Assembly: GCA_024223125.1 (NCBI GenBank)
Contig: JAAEOP010000621.1
Location: 1-36,885, forward strand
DNA from: Chloroflexota bacterium
GTDB taxonomy: Bacteria; Chloroflexota; Anaerolineae; Promineifilales; Promineifilaceae
DNA: 36,885 bases
Reading direction: 5' to 3'
Made by a program: the position numbers and the translations under genes. The notes below the pieces were generated by a model. It searched no databases, had not been told where the DNA came from, and saw only the letters and a list, made by a program, of their open reading frames with translations. Position 1 is the first letter of the stretch. The number at the start of each line of letters is the position of its first letter. Below, one piece after another: positions 15,247 to 23,521 of the stretch.

Positions 15247-15520
15247 GGCCGTTGTTCCTTTTGTGAGTGCATTGTAAACAATAATGATATTTTGGTTGCT
15301 TTCCTACGTAAAATAAACCAGACTTCTCAAGGTTTACATTATCTTTATCTGTAACTACCAAGCTAGAAATTGGATTTTTATCTGGTAGAATATCATCTTT
15401 AGTTACAAAAATCTGATTTCTTCAGGTAGGCTTGGTAGTTCTTTGAGAGGTTCCATCTTTTGGGAAAGGTGGAACCTCTTTCGTTAATTTAACTGAAAGT
15501 ATGAGGGGAATAAATTAAGA
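15247..15520. other. Divergent intergenic region with nested inverted repeats
   Basis: TCTCAA (15325-15330) pairs with TTGAGA (15443-15448), and AACTACCAAGC (15353-15363) pairs perfectly with GCTTGGTAGTT (15430-15440). GTAACTA (15351-15357) can instead pair with TAGTTAC (15400-15406), so the two inner stems compete. The hairpin repeat at 15446-15479 follows at once. On the plus strand this would form a leader with alternative folds followed by a terminator-like stem ahead of the M1 peptidase gene, or it is simply a palindromic insertion. Confidence 0.45.
15446..15479. repeat. Dispersed hairpin repeat, copy 2
   Basis: Perfect 10-bp stem AGAGGTTCCA/TGGAACCTCT with a loop containing CTTT...AAAG, followed by TTTCGTT. 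It is nearly identical to copy 1 at 13606-13638. Confidence 0.7.
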
Positions 15521-17005
15521 ATGCAAGCATTCCAGGTAAAAACTAAAACTCTTTTGATCATATTCATTGTCTTGTTGGCCGCTTGTGGGCAGTCAGAGTC
15601 TTCGGTTCCAGAAGCGGCCGGTCCTGAGCAAACAACGGAGAATAGTGAAAATAGTGTGGAGGGAGAAGCCACGGCCGCAACTACCCCCATTTCGGCTCCC
15701 TCAACAGATGAAACGACAGCCGGCGGCCGTTCTATCGGCGACTCTTACTCCCCAGAATTGGGCAACACCGGTTACGATGTACAGCATTACACCATTCAGT
15801 TAAACCTAAGCCCGAAATTATCTTACCAGTTAGAAGGGACAACCAAAATTGATATTCTAGCTACCCAAGATAATCTAGGCGAGTTATCTTTAGATTTTAT
15901 TGGATTTGACATAAGTGAATTGTTGGTGGATGGGCAGACAGTCGAATTTGAGCGTGAAGATGACAAGTTGATCATCACTTTGCCAGAGCCGGTCAACTCC
16001 GGGGGAACATTTCAGATGAGCGTCACGTATGCCGGAGAAACTGTACAAGACCCCTCCCCCTATGTAGGTTTTGCCACCTGGTTGGGAATGTTTTATGCTC
16101 GCGAAGACACAATCTATGTATTGTCGGAGCCGGATGGCAGCCGCTTTTGGTTCCCCAACAATGACCATCCACGAGACAAAGCGACGTACCGTTTTGAAGT
16201 GACTGTGCCGGATGGATTAACGGCCGTAGCCAACGGCGCCCTTCTGGATTTTCAAGACGATACTCAATTTGACACTTACATCTGGGAGCACAACTTCCCC
16301 ATGGCCTCTTATCTGGCCACAGTTGTTGTCGGGGAATATGAGCGGGTCGAAGATGAGTCCCCACAAGGCATTCCTCTACGCCATTACCTCTTTCCCGAAA
16401 ACCAGGAGGCATTTGACCAAAGCACAAGCATGACCGGTGAAGCAATAGATTGGATGGGTGAATTATTTGGCGAATATCCTTATGACGAATATGGGTACGT
16501 GACTGTTCATGCGCCCGGCGTATCGTTAGAAACGCAAACAATTGTCCTGCTATCCACCGGCATGTTGAACGAGCGCACTGTCATCCATGAATTGGCCCAT
16601 ATGTGGTTTGGCGATTGGGTCAGTCTGGACTCATGGGGTGAGATGTGGCGCAATGAAGGGTTTGCCACCTACATTTCTATTATGTGGGATCACCGTGATG
16701 ATCTAGAAGGATTGGAATTGGAGATGGCCGGGATTGAGGCGGCGATGGAACAACGCGGCCCGTTCCCACCCATTAAGGACCCGGAGCCAGAAGAGTTGTT
16801 CGGCGGCTTCACTTATTTTGGCGGCGCTCTCATGGTTCATGAACTGCGCCAGGAAATGGGGGATGAAGCGTTCTTTGCCGGTCTGCAAAACTACTTCCAA
16901 CAATATGGAAATGGCACGGCCTCAGATGAGGAATTCATCGCTATTATGGAAGAGGCCTCTGGTAAAGATTTAGGTAAATTTTTTAGACAATGGTTTGAAG
17001 GGTAG
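15521..17005 (+). CDS. M1-family zinc aminopeptidase-like lipoprotein
   Basis: Membrane-anchored metallopeptidase of the M1 family. The zinc motif is complete: HELAH at 356-360, then 18 residues and Glu379 in WRNEGFATY. Residues 1-22 are a lipoprotein signal (IFIVLLAACGQ, lipid on the Cys). An acidic, low-complexity linker follows to about residue 65, then the beta-rich N-terminal M1 domain (YDVQHYTIQLNL start). The usual GAMEN exopeptidase motif is replaced by a VSLETQT segment, so N-terminal substrate binding may differ. At 494 residues it lacks the large C-terminal helical domain of PepN. It is probably monocistronic and convergent with an unknown lipoprotein. Confidence 0.9.
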   Translation: MQAFQVKTKTLLIIFIVLLAACGQSESSVPEAAGPEQTTENSENSVEGEATAATTPISAPSTDETTAGGRSIGDSYSPELGNTGYDVQHYTIQLNLSPKLSYQLEGTTKIDILATQDNLGELSLDFIGFDISELLVDGQTVEFEREDDKLIITLPEPVNSGGTFQMSVTYAGETVQDPSPYVGFATWLGMFYAREDTIYVLSEPDGSRFWFPNNDHPRDKATYRFEVTVPDGLTAVANGALLDFQDDTQFDTYIWEHNFPMASYLATVVVGEYERVEDESPQGIPLRHYLFPENQEAFDQSTSMTGEAIDWMGELFGEYPYDEYGYVTVHAPGVSLETQTIVLLSTGMLNERTVIHELAHMWFGDWVSLDSWGEMWRNEGFATYISIMWDHRDDLEGLELEMAGIEAAMEQRGPFPPIKDPEPEELFGGFTYFGGALMVHELRQEMGDEAFFAGLQNYFQQYGNGTASDEEFIAIMEEASGKDLGKFFRQWFEG

Positions 17006-17044
17006 ATGTCAGTTTTTAGAAGCCACAGCTCTTTTTCGATAATC

Positions 17045-17146
17045 TCAGTAGATCCAAATTCTACCACGAATTACACAAATTATACGAAAAACAGATTTGA
17101 ATTTGTCAAATTCGTGTCATTCGTGGCGAAAATCTTGATCTACTGA
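17045..17146. repeat. 102-bp palindromic repeat between convergent genes
   Basis: Outer arms TCAGTAGATC (17045-17054) and GATCTACTGA (17137-17146) are perfect. The inner arms are CCACGAATT (17064-17072) and ATTCGTGG (17119-17126), each part of a run of about 9-bp units (nnACGAATn), two or three on each side and in opposite orientation. It lies between the stops of two convergent genes (17005 and 17150) and may end transcription. No flanking duplication longer than 3 bp is seen. Confidence 0.7.
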
Positions 17147-17149
17147 ATC

Positions 17150-17821
17150 TTATTGTCCTTGTTCAGCCAATGCCGACAGAACATTGTTGATGCTTTGCAA
17201 GGCAATGTCTAGTTCAGGGGGATTGTTCGCGCCATCGAGGGTTGTTACCTGATAGACACGGCCATCTTGCTGCACACTGATTTCATGGGCAGCCCGGTCA
17301 CAACAGGTGTCTTCGGGGGTGTAGTCTACTTCTAAGGCGAAGAAGCCCTGAGCGGTCATGCTGTCCACCAAATTTTTTACTTCTTCTGGTGTAATCTGGT
17401 ACACACGGCCGTCACTGACTGCAACACGGCCGTCGGCATAAAAACGCCATTCAAAAAAGGTAGGGCCGATCCCCATTTTGCCACTGGTACGTTTATAAAT
17501 GAGTATCGCGCCATCACCAACATCATTCAAGTTCAAGTCGGCTTTGCTGACCACGCTTTCATCCGTTTCTGATTGGGATGGTAAGGCAGATGTTTCATCC
17601 GCCGATAGTGCTTTGTCCTCACTGTTATCCTCTTCAACTAATACCAACCGCACAGCGGTGGCTTCTGGCGCCGGGGTGTTTTCAACCAGGGCCAGTGCCG
17701 GTTCGCTATTGATGTTGGCTTCATTGCCAATAGCAACTGGTTCAGGATTTGAGGCGCCAGCACAGGCAGCCAGCAGTAAAATTAATAAACTTCCTGCCAA
17801 AATTAAAGTTCGCTTTGTCAT
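17150..17821 (-). CDS. Lipoprotein of unknown function
   Basis: The 223-residue protein starts with a clear lipoprotein signal: basic MTKRTL, hydrophobic core and LLLAACAGA lipobox at about 15-23. A low-complexity acidic linker covers about 25-95. The folded domain at about 100-220 is beta-rich with the repeated strands WRFYADGRVAVSDGRVYQIT and ISVQQDGRVYQVTTLDG, and a Cys pair in EDTCCDRAAHE. This resembles small DUF6438-like lipoprotein domains, but I cannot assign it. The start follows AGGAGG closely. Convergent with the M1 lipoprotein; no operon partner. Location on the outside of the membrane is the only safe statement. Confidence 0.8.
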   Translation of the reverse strand: MTKRTLILAGSLLILLLAACAGASNPEPVAIGNEANINSEPALALVENTPAPEATAVRLVLVEEDNSEDKALSADETSALPSQSETDESVVSKADLNLNDVGDGAILIYKRTSGKMGIGPTFFEWRFYADGRVAVSDGRVYQITPEEVKNLVDSMTAQGFFALEVDYTPEDTCCDRAAHEISVQQDGRVYQVTTLDGANNPPELDIALQSINNVLSALAEQGQ

Positions 17822-17912
17822 TTGATTGACCTCCTAATATCATTCATTATTCATTGTGGGGGATGTTGTATGCTTGTTTATTTATCACAATACATCATAC
17901 CATTAGTGACAA

Positions 17913-18023
17913 GTCTGCAAGTAACCATTCACTCCCCCAAGGTGCCCGGCACTTATAAACGAGTGTGCTACTCCAGTAGACTTGGTAATGAAGTGCCGGG
18001 CACCTGAATGGTTACGTCTGCAA
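17913..18023. mobile_element. Miniature palindromic element with 8-bp target duplication
   Basis: A 95-bp element (17921-18015) has perfect 10-bp terminal inverted repeats GTAACCATTC/GAATGGTTAC and a perfect 14-bp inner pair GGTGCCCGGCACTT (17941-17954)/AAGTGCCGGGCACC (17991-18004). It is flanked by the direct repeat GTCTGCAA (17913-17920 and 18016-18023). This is the structure of a MITE: short, non-coding, palindromic, with a target duplication. The 8-bp duplication and the end sequence differ from the element at 6740-6842, so a different transposase family is implied. Confidence 0.85.
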
Positions 18024-18112
18024 ATCTGCGAGTACGTTTGGCCAGAGAAAAATTGCTACTTGCAGACTTATCTACACAGTAGACGTTGGCAGCGGTTAAA
18101 AGGTTCCTTGTG

Positions 18113-18811
18113 ATGTGGTGGTTAGCGCTGGTAATTAGTTTGATTTCATTGGGGCTGCTTCTGTATTATTTGCTGGATTTAACAGAAGGGGTGTATTTAG
18201 GGCGGCGGGTGGTGGTCTGGTTGTATGATGTAACGGCTCATAAATATGACGACATTAAAGAGTTTGACGCGGATGTTGAATCTTTTTTTCTGATACGGCC
18301 GTTACGTTTGCGTTTGCAATCTGTTCCCGCTCCACTTGTTTTGGATGTGGCTACGGGAACGGGACGTTTACCATTTTTTTTACTGGAGGGAGGGCCGACC
18401 TTTAACGGCCGTGTCATTGGCTTGGATGCTTCCCGAAAAATGCTTCATTATGCGGCCGACAGGTTACGGCCGTATCAAGACCGGGCCGCACTGGTACAAC
18501 AAGTCGCCGACAAACTCCCTTTTTCCGCTCATACATTTGAGGCCGTCACCTGCCTGGAAGCGTTGGAATTTTTCCCCTCAGACAGAGCAGCAATCCAGGA
18601 AATGATTCGTGTCTTAAAGCCAGGGGGTGTTCTCTTAGTGACCCGACGGCGAGGGCGCAGCGGCAAACTGTTTGTAGACCGCTATCGCAATGTACCCGAT
18701 TTTGAATCGCTTCTGGTGGAATTGGGAGTGGAAGATGTTTCTACTTTGCCCTGGCAGGAAGATTATGATCAAGTTTACGGCCGTAAACCAGAAGGGAGCA
18801 GTTTTCAGTAA
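18113..18811 (+). CDS. Membrane-anchored class I SAM-dependent methyltransferase
   Basis: Residues 1-25 form one membrane segment (MWWLALVISLISLGLLLYYL). The rest is a Rossmann methyltransferase: motif I VLDVATGTGRLP, motif II near VIGLDASRKMLHYA, and FEAVTCLEALEFFPS with EMIRVLKPGGVLLVTRR, as in the UbiE/Methyltransf_11 group. Substrate unknown. The frame extends upstream to a TTG at 18086, but ATG at 18113 (or GTG at 18110) is preferred, since AAAAGG lies about 8 bp before it. The stop codon lies in a heptad repeat. It is flanked upstream by the palindromic element and appears to be monocistronic. Confidence 0.85.
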   Translation: MWWLALVISLISLGLLLYYLLDLTEGVYLGRRVVVWLYDVTAHKYDDIKEFDADVESFFLIRPLRLRLQSVPAPLVLDVATGTGRLPFFLLEGGPTFNGRVIGLDASRKMLHYAADRLRPYQDRAALVQQVADKLPFSAHTFEAVTCLEALEFFPSDRAAIQEMIRVLKPGGVLLVTRRRGRSGKLFVDRYRNVPDFESLLVELGVEDVSTLPWQEDYDQVYGRKPEGSSFQ

Positions 18812-18827
18812 TCAGTGGTCAGTTTAC
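18800..18827. repeat. Heptad repeat array at the 3' end of the methyltransferase gene
   Basis: Four consecutive 7-bp units: AGTTTTC, AGTAATC, AGTGGTC, AGTTTAC. The stop codon TAA (18809-18811) is inside the second unit. The unit AGTnnTC is the same as in the array after ftsZ (12071-12098). Confidence 0.78.
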
Positions 18828-18858
18828 TGCTTAGGGAACGCTCGTTTTTAACTTGGCA

Positions 18859-18892
18859 AGATTGGTTCACTCTCGAAAGAGTGAACCAATCT
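18859..18892. terminator. Bidirectional hairpin terminator
   Basis: A perfect 15-bp stem AGATTGGTTCACTCT/AGAGTGAACCAATCT with a CGAA tetraloop stands between the convergent methyltransferase and SH3 genes. No T-run follows on either side, so it may instead be a dispersed palindromic repeat. Confidence 0.6.
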
Positions 18893-18947
18893 GGAAACTC
18901 AAAAGTTATTTACGGGCAAGCCCTTACTGCCACTGAACAGTGTTCAT

Positions 18948-19838
18948 TTACGATTCAGGGAATTCGGTGATTATTGGTATGATATCCAGATTGCCTGTTA
19001 CTGTCATTGTTTCGGCAAATACCCAGCCAGGTGATTCCGCCAGACAACAAATCTGCAACCAGGCGTCATCCGATGTACGGCCGATGATGGCATATTGTTC
19101 ACCCGCTTCGGCCAATCCCAATAAGGTGAAATCAAGACTGGGGCCAAACCGTACGTTCAATTTGTCTACAGCTACCTCAGCTAGGGCATCGGGCACGGCC
19201 GTAGCTGTAGGCGCCGGCGTGTTGGTTGGCGGTTGGGGAGTAAAGGTAGCTGGCAAGGGTGGCGTGGGGGTATCGGGGGGAGTGGCGGTTAAGGTGGGTA
19301 CGGCCGTTGGCTCTGGAGCGATATCTGTGGCCGTAGCGGGAATGGGGGTCGGCTCCTCCATAGGTATTTCTTTTGAGGGCACAGGAAGAATGGCAACGGT
19401 TGCTTGCGTGGGCAAATCTGATTCACCGGGTTCGCTGTTAGTCGGAATCAAGGCTGACAAATTCTGATTACTGTCAGCCATCCACAACCCTAAGACAGTA
19501 CCCACCGTTGCAAAGAGTAAAATGATTAGAATACCGGCTAATACGCGCCGAGAACGGCCGTGACGTATCTCCACCCCGCTAATCTCAGGTGGTAATGGCC
19601 CTTCCCGATAACTTAAAAAGACAGGGCACTCCCGGTACTGTTGTGTCAGACAAGTCGTTTGCTGGTAGGTTATTTCCACAGCATCCGATGGTTTTGCCCG
19701 GTGACAAAATCCACCTGGCGCCGGAAACATCAAATTAGTATCGGGATCATCTTCTATACCAAAATAGGGGCATCCCTGGAAAAATGGCGTGTTGGCTTGC
19801 TTCTCCATTTGTGTTACTTCATCCTTGTTATCTATCAT
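18948..19838 (-). CDS. Membrane protein with Cys-rich N terminus and extracellular SH3 domain
   Basis: The cytoplasmic N terminus (about 1-90) has five or six Cys in a CPYFG ... FCHRAK ... TTCLTQQYRECPVF pattern that could bind zinc. One membrane segment follows at about 98-118 (VLAGILIILLFATVGTVLGL). A long Pro/Thr linker covers about 150-215 and a C-terminal bacterial SH3-type domain about 216-285 (DKLNVRFGPSLDFTLLG ... WLQICCL ... GWVFAE). Such SH3 domains usually bind peptidoglycan or proteins. The protein may link a cytoplasmic metal site to the wall, but no function is known. Divergent from the ECF sigma factor gene. Confidence 0.8.
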   Translation of the reverse strand: MIDNKDEVTQMEKQANTPFFQGCPYFGIEDDPDTNLMFPAPGGFCHRAKPSDAVEITYQQTTCLTQQYRECPVFLSYREGPLPPEISGVEIRHGRSRRVLAGILIILLFATVGTVLGLWMADSNQNLSALIPTNSEPGESDLPTQATVAILPVPSKEIPMEEPTPIPATATDIAPEPTAVPTLTATPPDTPTPPLPATFTPQPPTNTPAPTATAVPDALAEVAVDKLNVRFGPSLDFTLLGLAEAGEQYAIIGRTSDDAWLQICCLAESPGWVFAETMTVTGNLDIIPIITEFPES

Positions 19839-19896
19839 AGTTCTATCAGCGGCAGATATTATACCAAGTAAATAATTTTCACACGAAATGGAGAAA

Positions 19897-19938
19897 AGAG
19901 ATTGGAGATTTAGAGACTGCCCAATCTCTACTCTCCAA
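19897..19938. repeat. Opposed heptad-like units upstream of the sigma factor gene
   Basis: GAGATTG and GAGATTT (19898-19911) face CAATCTC and TACTCTC (19922-19935). AGAGATTGG (19897-19905) pairs perfectly with CCAATCTCT (19921-19929), while TTGGAGA (19902-19908) can alternatively pair with TCTCCAA (19932-19938). It lies in the 200-bp divergent gap upstream of the ECF sigma gene. Confidence 0.5.
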
Positions 19939-20040
19939 AACTATAAAATTATTGTTTTATATCTCCAGTGTCACAATCTACTTATTCATGGTGTTTAGAG
20001 GGATACATTGAACGAACCAGATCACACAAAGGAAACGCCT

Positions 20041-20595
20041 ATGGCGCCATTAACAGATAATCGCTTACTGGAACAGATTAGCGAAGGTGATGAAACTTCA
20101 TTTGCCGAGGTTTTTTATCAGCATTATGACCGGGTATATGGGTTACTGTTCCGGCTAGTCGGCAACCGGGTAGAAGCAGAAGACTTGGTGCAAGACGTGT
20201 TTATGAAGTTGCATGATCATGCTTTTCGGCGGCGGTTGTTTAGCCGTAAGCGAGAACATAACATCGGCGCCTGGCTGTATCGCACCGCAACCAATATGGG
20301 TTACAACGCCGTCCGCAGCCGTAACCGGCGTTGGCAGCGCAACACAATTCTGGTTCCCGATCCGGAAGGGATGCCAGGAGCCGAACAGGAAGTTGAACGA
20401 CGAGAACGAGAAACGGCCGTGCGCCAAACCCTGGCTAAACTTCCCGAACGTCAAACCCAACTACTGCTCATGCGACAGATGGGATTCAGTTATGCTGAAT
20501 GTGCCCAGGCGTGCAATGTAGCCCCTAGTTCAGTAGGAACTTTATTAGCCCGCGCAGCCAAAGCGTTCAAACAAGCGTATGAAGAAGCGTTTTAG
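20041..20595 (+). CDS. ECF-type RNA polymerase sigma factor
   Basis: Sigma-70 family factor with regions 2 and 4 only. Region 2 at about 30-105 includes NRVEAEDLVQDVFMKLHDH and the -10-binding NIGAWLYRTATNMGYNAVRSR. Region 4 at about 130-180 (LPERQTQLLLMRQMGFSYAE then an HTH ending SVGTLLARAAKA) recognises the -35 element. The 184-residue protein starts best at ATG 20041, with AAAGGA 7 bp upstream; a TTG at 20008 adds 11 residues. It is followed within 25 bp by a membrane protein that is probably its anti-sigma factor, then by an ABC exporter. The target promoter is not identifiable from this window. Confidence 0.93.
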   Translation: MAPLTDNRLLEQISEGDETSFAEVFYQHYDRVYGLLFRLVGNRVEAEDLVQDVFMKLHDHAFRRRLFSRKREHNIGAWLYRTATNMGYNAVRSRNRRWQRNTILVPDPEGMPGAEQEVERRERETAVRQTLAKLPERQTQLLLMRQMGFSYAECAQACNVAPSSVGTLLARAAKAFKQAYEEAF

Positions 20596-20619
20596 GATTG
20601 AGTCATTGGAGCGGAAAAG

Positions 20620-21621
20620 ATGAATAAGAATGAGATGGATAAACAGACACAAGAAGCATTAGACCTTTTATCAGTTGTAGAACCGGGAACGGCCGATAGC
20701 CCACGTCCGGCCAGGCAGGCTTTCTCCCAACTAAATACCCGGTTAGATCAGGCGGAACAGCAAACGTGGCAGTTCCGCTTACACCGTTTTTTCAGCGTAC
20801 CAGGCGGCCGTTATGCTACCGCCACCGTCCTGGCAGTATTGATGTTGGCTTTTGTCTTTAGCTTTCCGACAGTTCGCGTTGCTGCCAGTGAATTTTTGAG
20901 CCTGTTCCGGGTACAGAATATTACCGCTGTGTCCATTTCACCGGAGCAAATCGCTTTGCTGAGTCAGGTTGCAGAAGGGGGAGAACTGCCCGGCAAGTTG
21001 ATTATTGAAAATGAACCGGGTGATTTGACGCCGGCCAATTCTATTCAAGAAGCGGCCGCTCTAACAGGCATGACCCACGTTCGTACATTGGGTAAGTTGG
21101 GTACACCAGACCAGATTTATGTTTCTGATGAGGGCAACGGCCGTTTCATCATAGATTTAGAAGGCTCGCGTGCCATTCTGGAAGCAGTAGGCGCCGACCC
21201 AATGCTGTTGCCCGATAATCTGGATGGGTCCAACATTGAAGTGGCTGTTTTTGCCGGGGTAGACCAACAATGGGGCGAGGATTTGCACTTGCTGCAAAGT
21301 GAAAGTCCGCTGGTAGAGTACCCGGATGGCCTGGACACGGCCGCTCTCGGCGAAGCGCTGCTACAATTATTGGGCTTAAATGAGGATGAAGCATACCGTT
21401 TAGCACAGGATATAGATTGGACAAGCACCTTGCTGCTCCCTATTCCTCAGGATATTGCTACCTACCGTGAAGTGACGGTTGACGGTGTTAGCGGCATTGC
21501 CATCAGCGAGTTGGATGGCAGCGCCGGAACCATCATCTGGCAGCAAGACGGCATTATCTACAGCCTCTTTGGCAGCCGAGGGATGGATGAATTGGTAGAA
21601 TTAGCTAACAGCCTGGAGTAA
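20620..21621 (+). CDS. Putative membrane anti-sigma factor with DUF4367-like domain
   Basis: The 333-residue protein has a cytoplasmic N terminus (about 1-64), one membrane segment at about 66-85 (ATATVLAVLMLAFVFSFP) and an extracytoplasmic part to the end. The C-terminal region (TYREVTVDGVSGIAISEL ... GTIIWQQDGIIYSLFGS) matches the DUF4367 pattern found in many regulators beside ECF sigma factors. No HxxxCxxC zinc anti-sigma motif is seen in the N terminus, so the binding mode would differ from ZAS-type anti-sigmas. The position directly after the sigma gene is the main evidence for its role. The stop codon lies at the start of a heptad array. Confidence 0.7.
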   Translation: MNKNEMDKQTQEALDLLSVVEPGTADSPRPARQAFSQLNTRLDQAEQQTWQFRLHRFFSVPGGRYATATVLAVLMLAFVFSFPTVRVAASEFLSLFRVQNITAVSISPEQIALLSQVAEGGELPGKLIIENEPGDLTPANSIQEAAALTGMTHVRTLGKLGTPDQIYVSDEGNGRFIIDLEGSRAILEAVGADPMLLPDNLDGSNIEVAVFAGVDQQWGEDLHLLQSESPLVEYPDGLDTAALGEALLQLLGLNEDEAYRLAQDIDWTSTLLLPIPQDIATYREVTVDGVSGIAISELDGSAGTIIWQQDGIIYSLFGSRGMDELVELANSLE

Positions 21622-21647
21622 TGGTCAATTGGTAATTATCAAATGAT
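21620..21647. repeat. Heptad repeat across the anti-sigma/ABC gene junction
   Basis: Units AATGGTC, AATTGGT, AATTATC and AAATGAT run from the anti-sigma stop (TAA 21619-21621) into the ATG of the ABC gene at 21643. The unit resembles AATTGTC of the array at 4981-5030. The gene start thus has no Shine-Dalgarno sequence. Confidence 0.6.
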
Positions 21648-22557
21648 TGATTTCGCTATTGAAACCAACGGGTTACGCAAAGAGTTCGGCCGCAAGACGG
21701 CCGTTGCCAATTTCTCGCTTCAGGTTAAACGGGGTGAGATTTTTGGTTTTTTAGGCCCCAACGGAGCCGGGAAAACAACCTCGGTAAAGATGTTGTTACA
21801 GTTGATTAAACCGACGGCAGGCACGGCTAATTTGCTAGGACGGCCGTTAGGCGACCGCCAGACCCGGGCTAAAATTGGCTTTCTACCCGAACATTTCCGT
21901 TTTCATGAATGGTTGACAGCGGCCGAGTTTTTGCATTTTCACGGCCGTCTCTACGGCATGAATGAAGCAGAACGCAAAGAAATTATTCCTGATCTGCTGG
22001 CATTAGTTGGGCTTTCAGCACAAACAAACGTCCAACTAAAAACCTTCTCCAAAGGGATGTTGCAGCGGATTGGGCTAGCTCAAACTTTACTCAATGATCC
22101 CGAACTTATCTTTTTGGATGAGCCAACATCTGGACTGGACCCCATGGGACGGCGGCTGGTACGGGATATTATCAATGGGCTGCGAGAAGAGGGCACGACC
22201 GTGTTCCTCAACTCCCATCTACTCAGCGAAGTGGAAAAAACGTGTGACCGCGTTACCTTTATCCGCCAGGGCACAACGTTGGAGACGATAGACTTGCACA
22301 GTTTTCAACCAGAAGCGGTGCGGGTGACGGTGCGGGTAGGCCAACCCACGCCGCAGCTCTTGCAAGCGTTAACCCAATTTGGGCAAGAAATTGAGATGGA
22401 AAAGGGGAACGGCCGTATTCATCTCTGCATGCCCCATGAAGACAACATCCCTGAATTGGCAGCCTGGCTGGTACAATCCGGGCACAACTTATACGAACTT
22501 AGCCTAAAACGCCTTTCATTAGAAGATCGCTTCCTACAAATCATAGGTGAAGATTAG
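21643..22557 (+). CDS. ABC transporter ATP-binding protein
   Basis: The 304-residue ATPase pairs with the permease encoded next. Walker A GPNGAGKTT is at 38-46. The signature is FSKGMLQR instead of LSGGQ, common in ABC-2 exporters such as CcmA/NodI-like proteins. Walker B is LIFLDEPTSGLDP and the switch His lies in LNSHLLSE. A C-terminal domain from about 220 (VRVTVRVGQPTPQLLQALTQ) is typical of drug or polysaccharide exporters of this type. The gene follows the anti-sigma candidate by 21 bp, so exporter and regulator are likely co-expressed. The substrate is unknown. Confidence 0.93.
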   Translation: MIDFAIETNGLRKEFGRKTAVANFSLQVKRGEIFGFLGPNGAGKTTSVKMLLQLIKPTAGTANLLGRPLGDRQTRAKIGFLPEHFRFHEWLTAAEFLHFHGRLYGMNEAERKEIIPDLLALVGLSAQTNVQLKTFSKGMLQRIGLAQTLLNDPELIFLDEPTSGLDPMGRRLVRDIINGLREEGTTVFLNSHLLSEVEKTCDRVTFIRQGTTLETIDLHSFQPEAVRVTVRVGQPTPQLLQALTQFGQEIEMEKGNGRIHLCMPHEDNIPELAAWLVQSGHNLYELSLKRLSLEDRFLQIIGED

Positions 22558-22626
22558 GTGATTAAGGCATCCGTGTTCCTCCCTATCCGTGTAGACCCCA
22601 TATCTAAACACACCTGATACAAAAAA

Positions 22627-23457
22627 ATGATAACTTTACTTTTTGCTGAATTAACCATACGCGAAACACAACGCCGCAAAATATTGTGGGTGGGGCTGCT
22701 GTTGGGGCTGGCTTATCTGGCCGTTTTTGGGATTGGCTTCCATTACATTTTTGTAGAGATGGAACAGCACGCTGGTCTGGAAGAACGTCTGACAATTACC
22801 GGGGTTTTGCTAACGGCCGGACTGTATGTGGCAAACTTGCTGGTGGTGTTGATGTCGGTGTTGGTGTCGGTCACGGCGGTGTCTGGCGAAATAGATTCTC
22901 ATACCATCGAAGCCATCGTCACCAAACCCATCCGCCGTTGGGAGCTAATCTTGGGTAAATGGTTGGGGTTTGCCATCCTCATTACCCTGTACATTTTGCT
23001 GATGGCCGGGGGACTCATGCTCATCATCTACCTGCGGGCCGATTATGTACTGGACAACATCGCTGCCGGACTGAGCTTAATGATGCTGGAAGCGCTGCTC
23101 ATCCTTTCGGTGACGTTTTTAGGGGGAACTCGCCTTTCTACGCTGGCCAATGGGGTGCTGGCTTTTATGCTGTTTGGCATTGCTTTTTTAGGGGGGATGA
23201 TTGAGCAGATTGGGGCATTGTTTGAAAATGGTACGGCCGTGAATATCGGCATCATCACCAGTTTAATTATGCCCACACAGGTATTGTGGAATCGTGCCCT
23301 GATGCTGTTTCAACCTCAGTTTGCCAATTCCGCGTTTCTAGCCGGGCCATTTGCCGTGCTCTCCCAACCCAGCAACCTGATGTTAGCCTATGCCGCCGGT
23401 TTCACTATCGTCATGCTCCTCCTGGCCCTCTTCAGCTTTTCCCGCCGCGATTTGTAA
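22627..23457 (+). CDS. ABC-2 type transporter permease
   Basis: A 276-residue protein with six predicted membrane segments. It begins at an intact N-terminal loop (LFAELTIRETQRRKILWVGLLL), the usual start of NosY/ABC-2 permeases, and continues with SVTAVSGEIDSHTIEAIVTKPIRRWELILGKWLG, where the GEID...KP motif couples to the ATPase. It would form a dimer with the upstream ATP-binding protein. Probably drug, lipid or ion export, but the substrate cannot be read from the sequence. The gap to the ATPase gene is 69 bp without a recognisable promoter. It is the last member of the sigma/anti-sigma/ABC run before a likely separate promoter. Confidence 0.9.
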   Translation: MITLLFAELTIRETQRRKILWVGLLLGLAYLAVFGIGFHYIFVEMEQHAGLEERLTITGVLLTAGLYVANLLVVLMSVLVSVTAVSGEIDSHTIEAIVTKPIRRWELILGKWLGFAILITLYILLMAGGLMLIIYLRADYVLDNIAAGLSLMMLEALLILSVTFLGGTRLSTLANGVLAFMLFGIAFLGGMIEQIGALFENGTAVNIGIITSLIMPTQVLWNRALMLFQPQFANSAFLAGPFAVLSQPSNLMLAYAAGFTIVMLLLALFSFSRRDL

Positions 23458-23521
23458 CACCCAGAGAACATCCTTAACAATCACACAAATATGGATGATT
23501 AGTTACTTTCCACTTGCAAAC

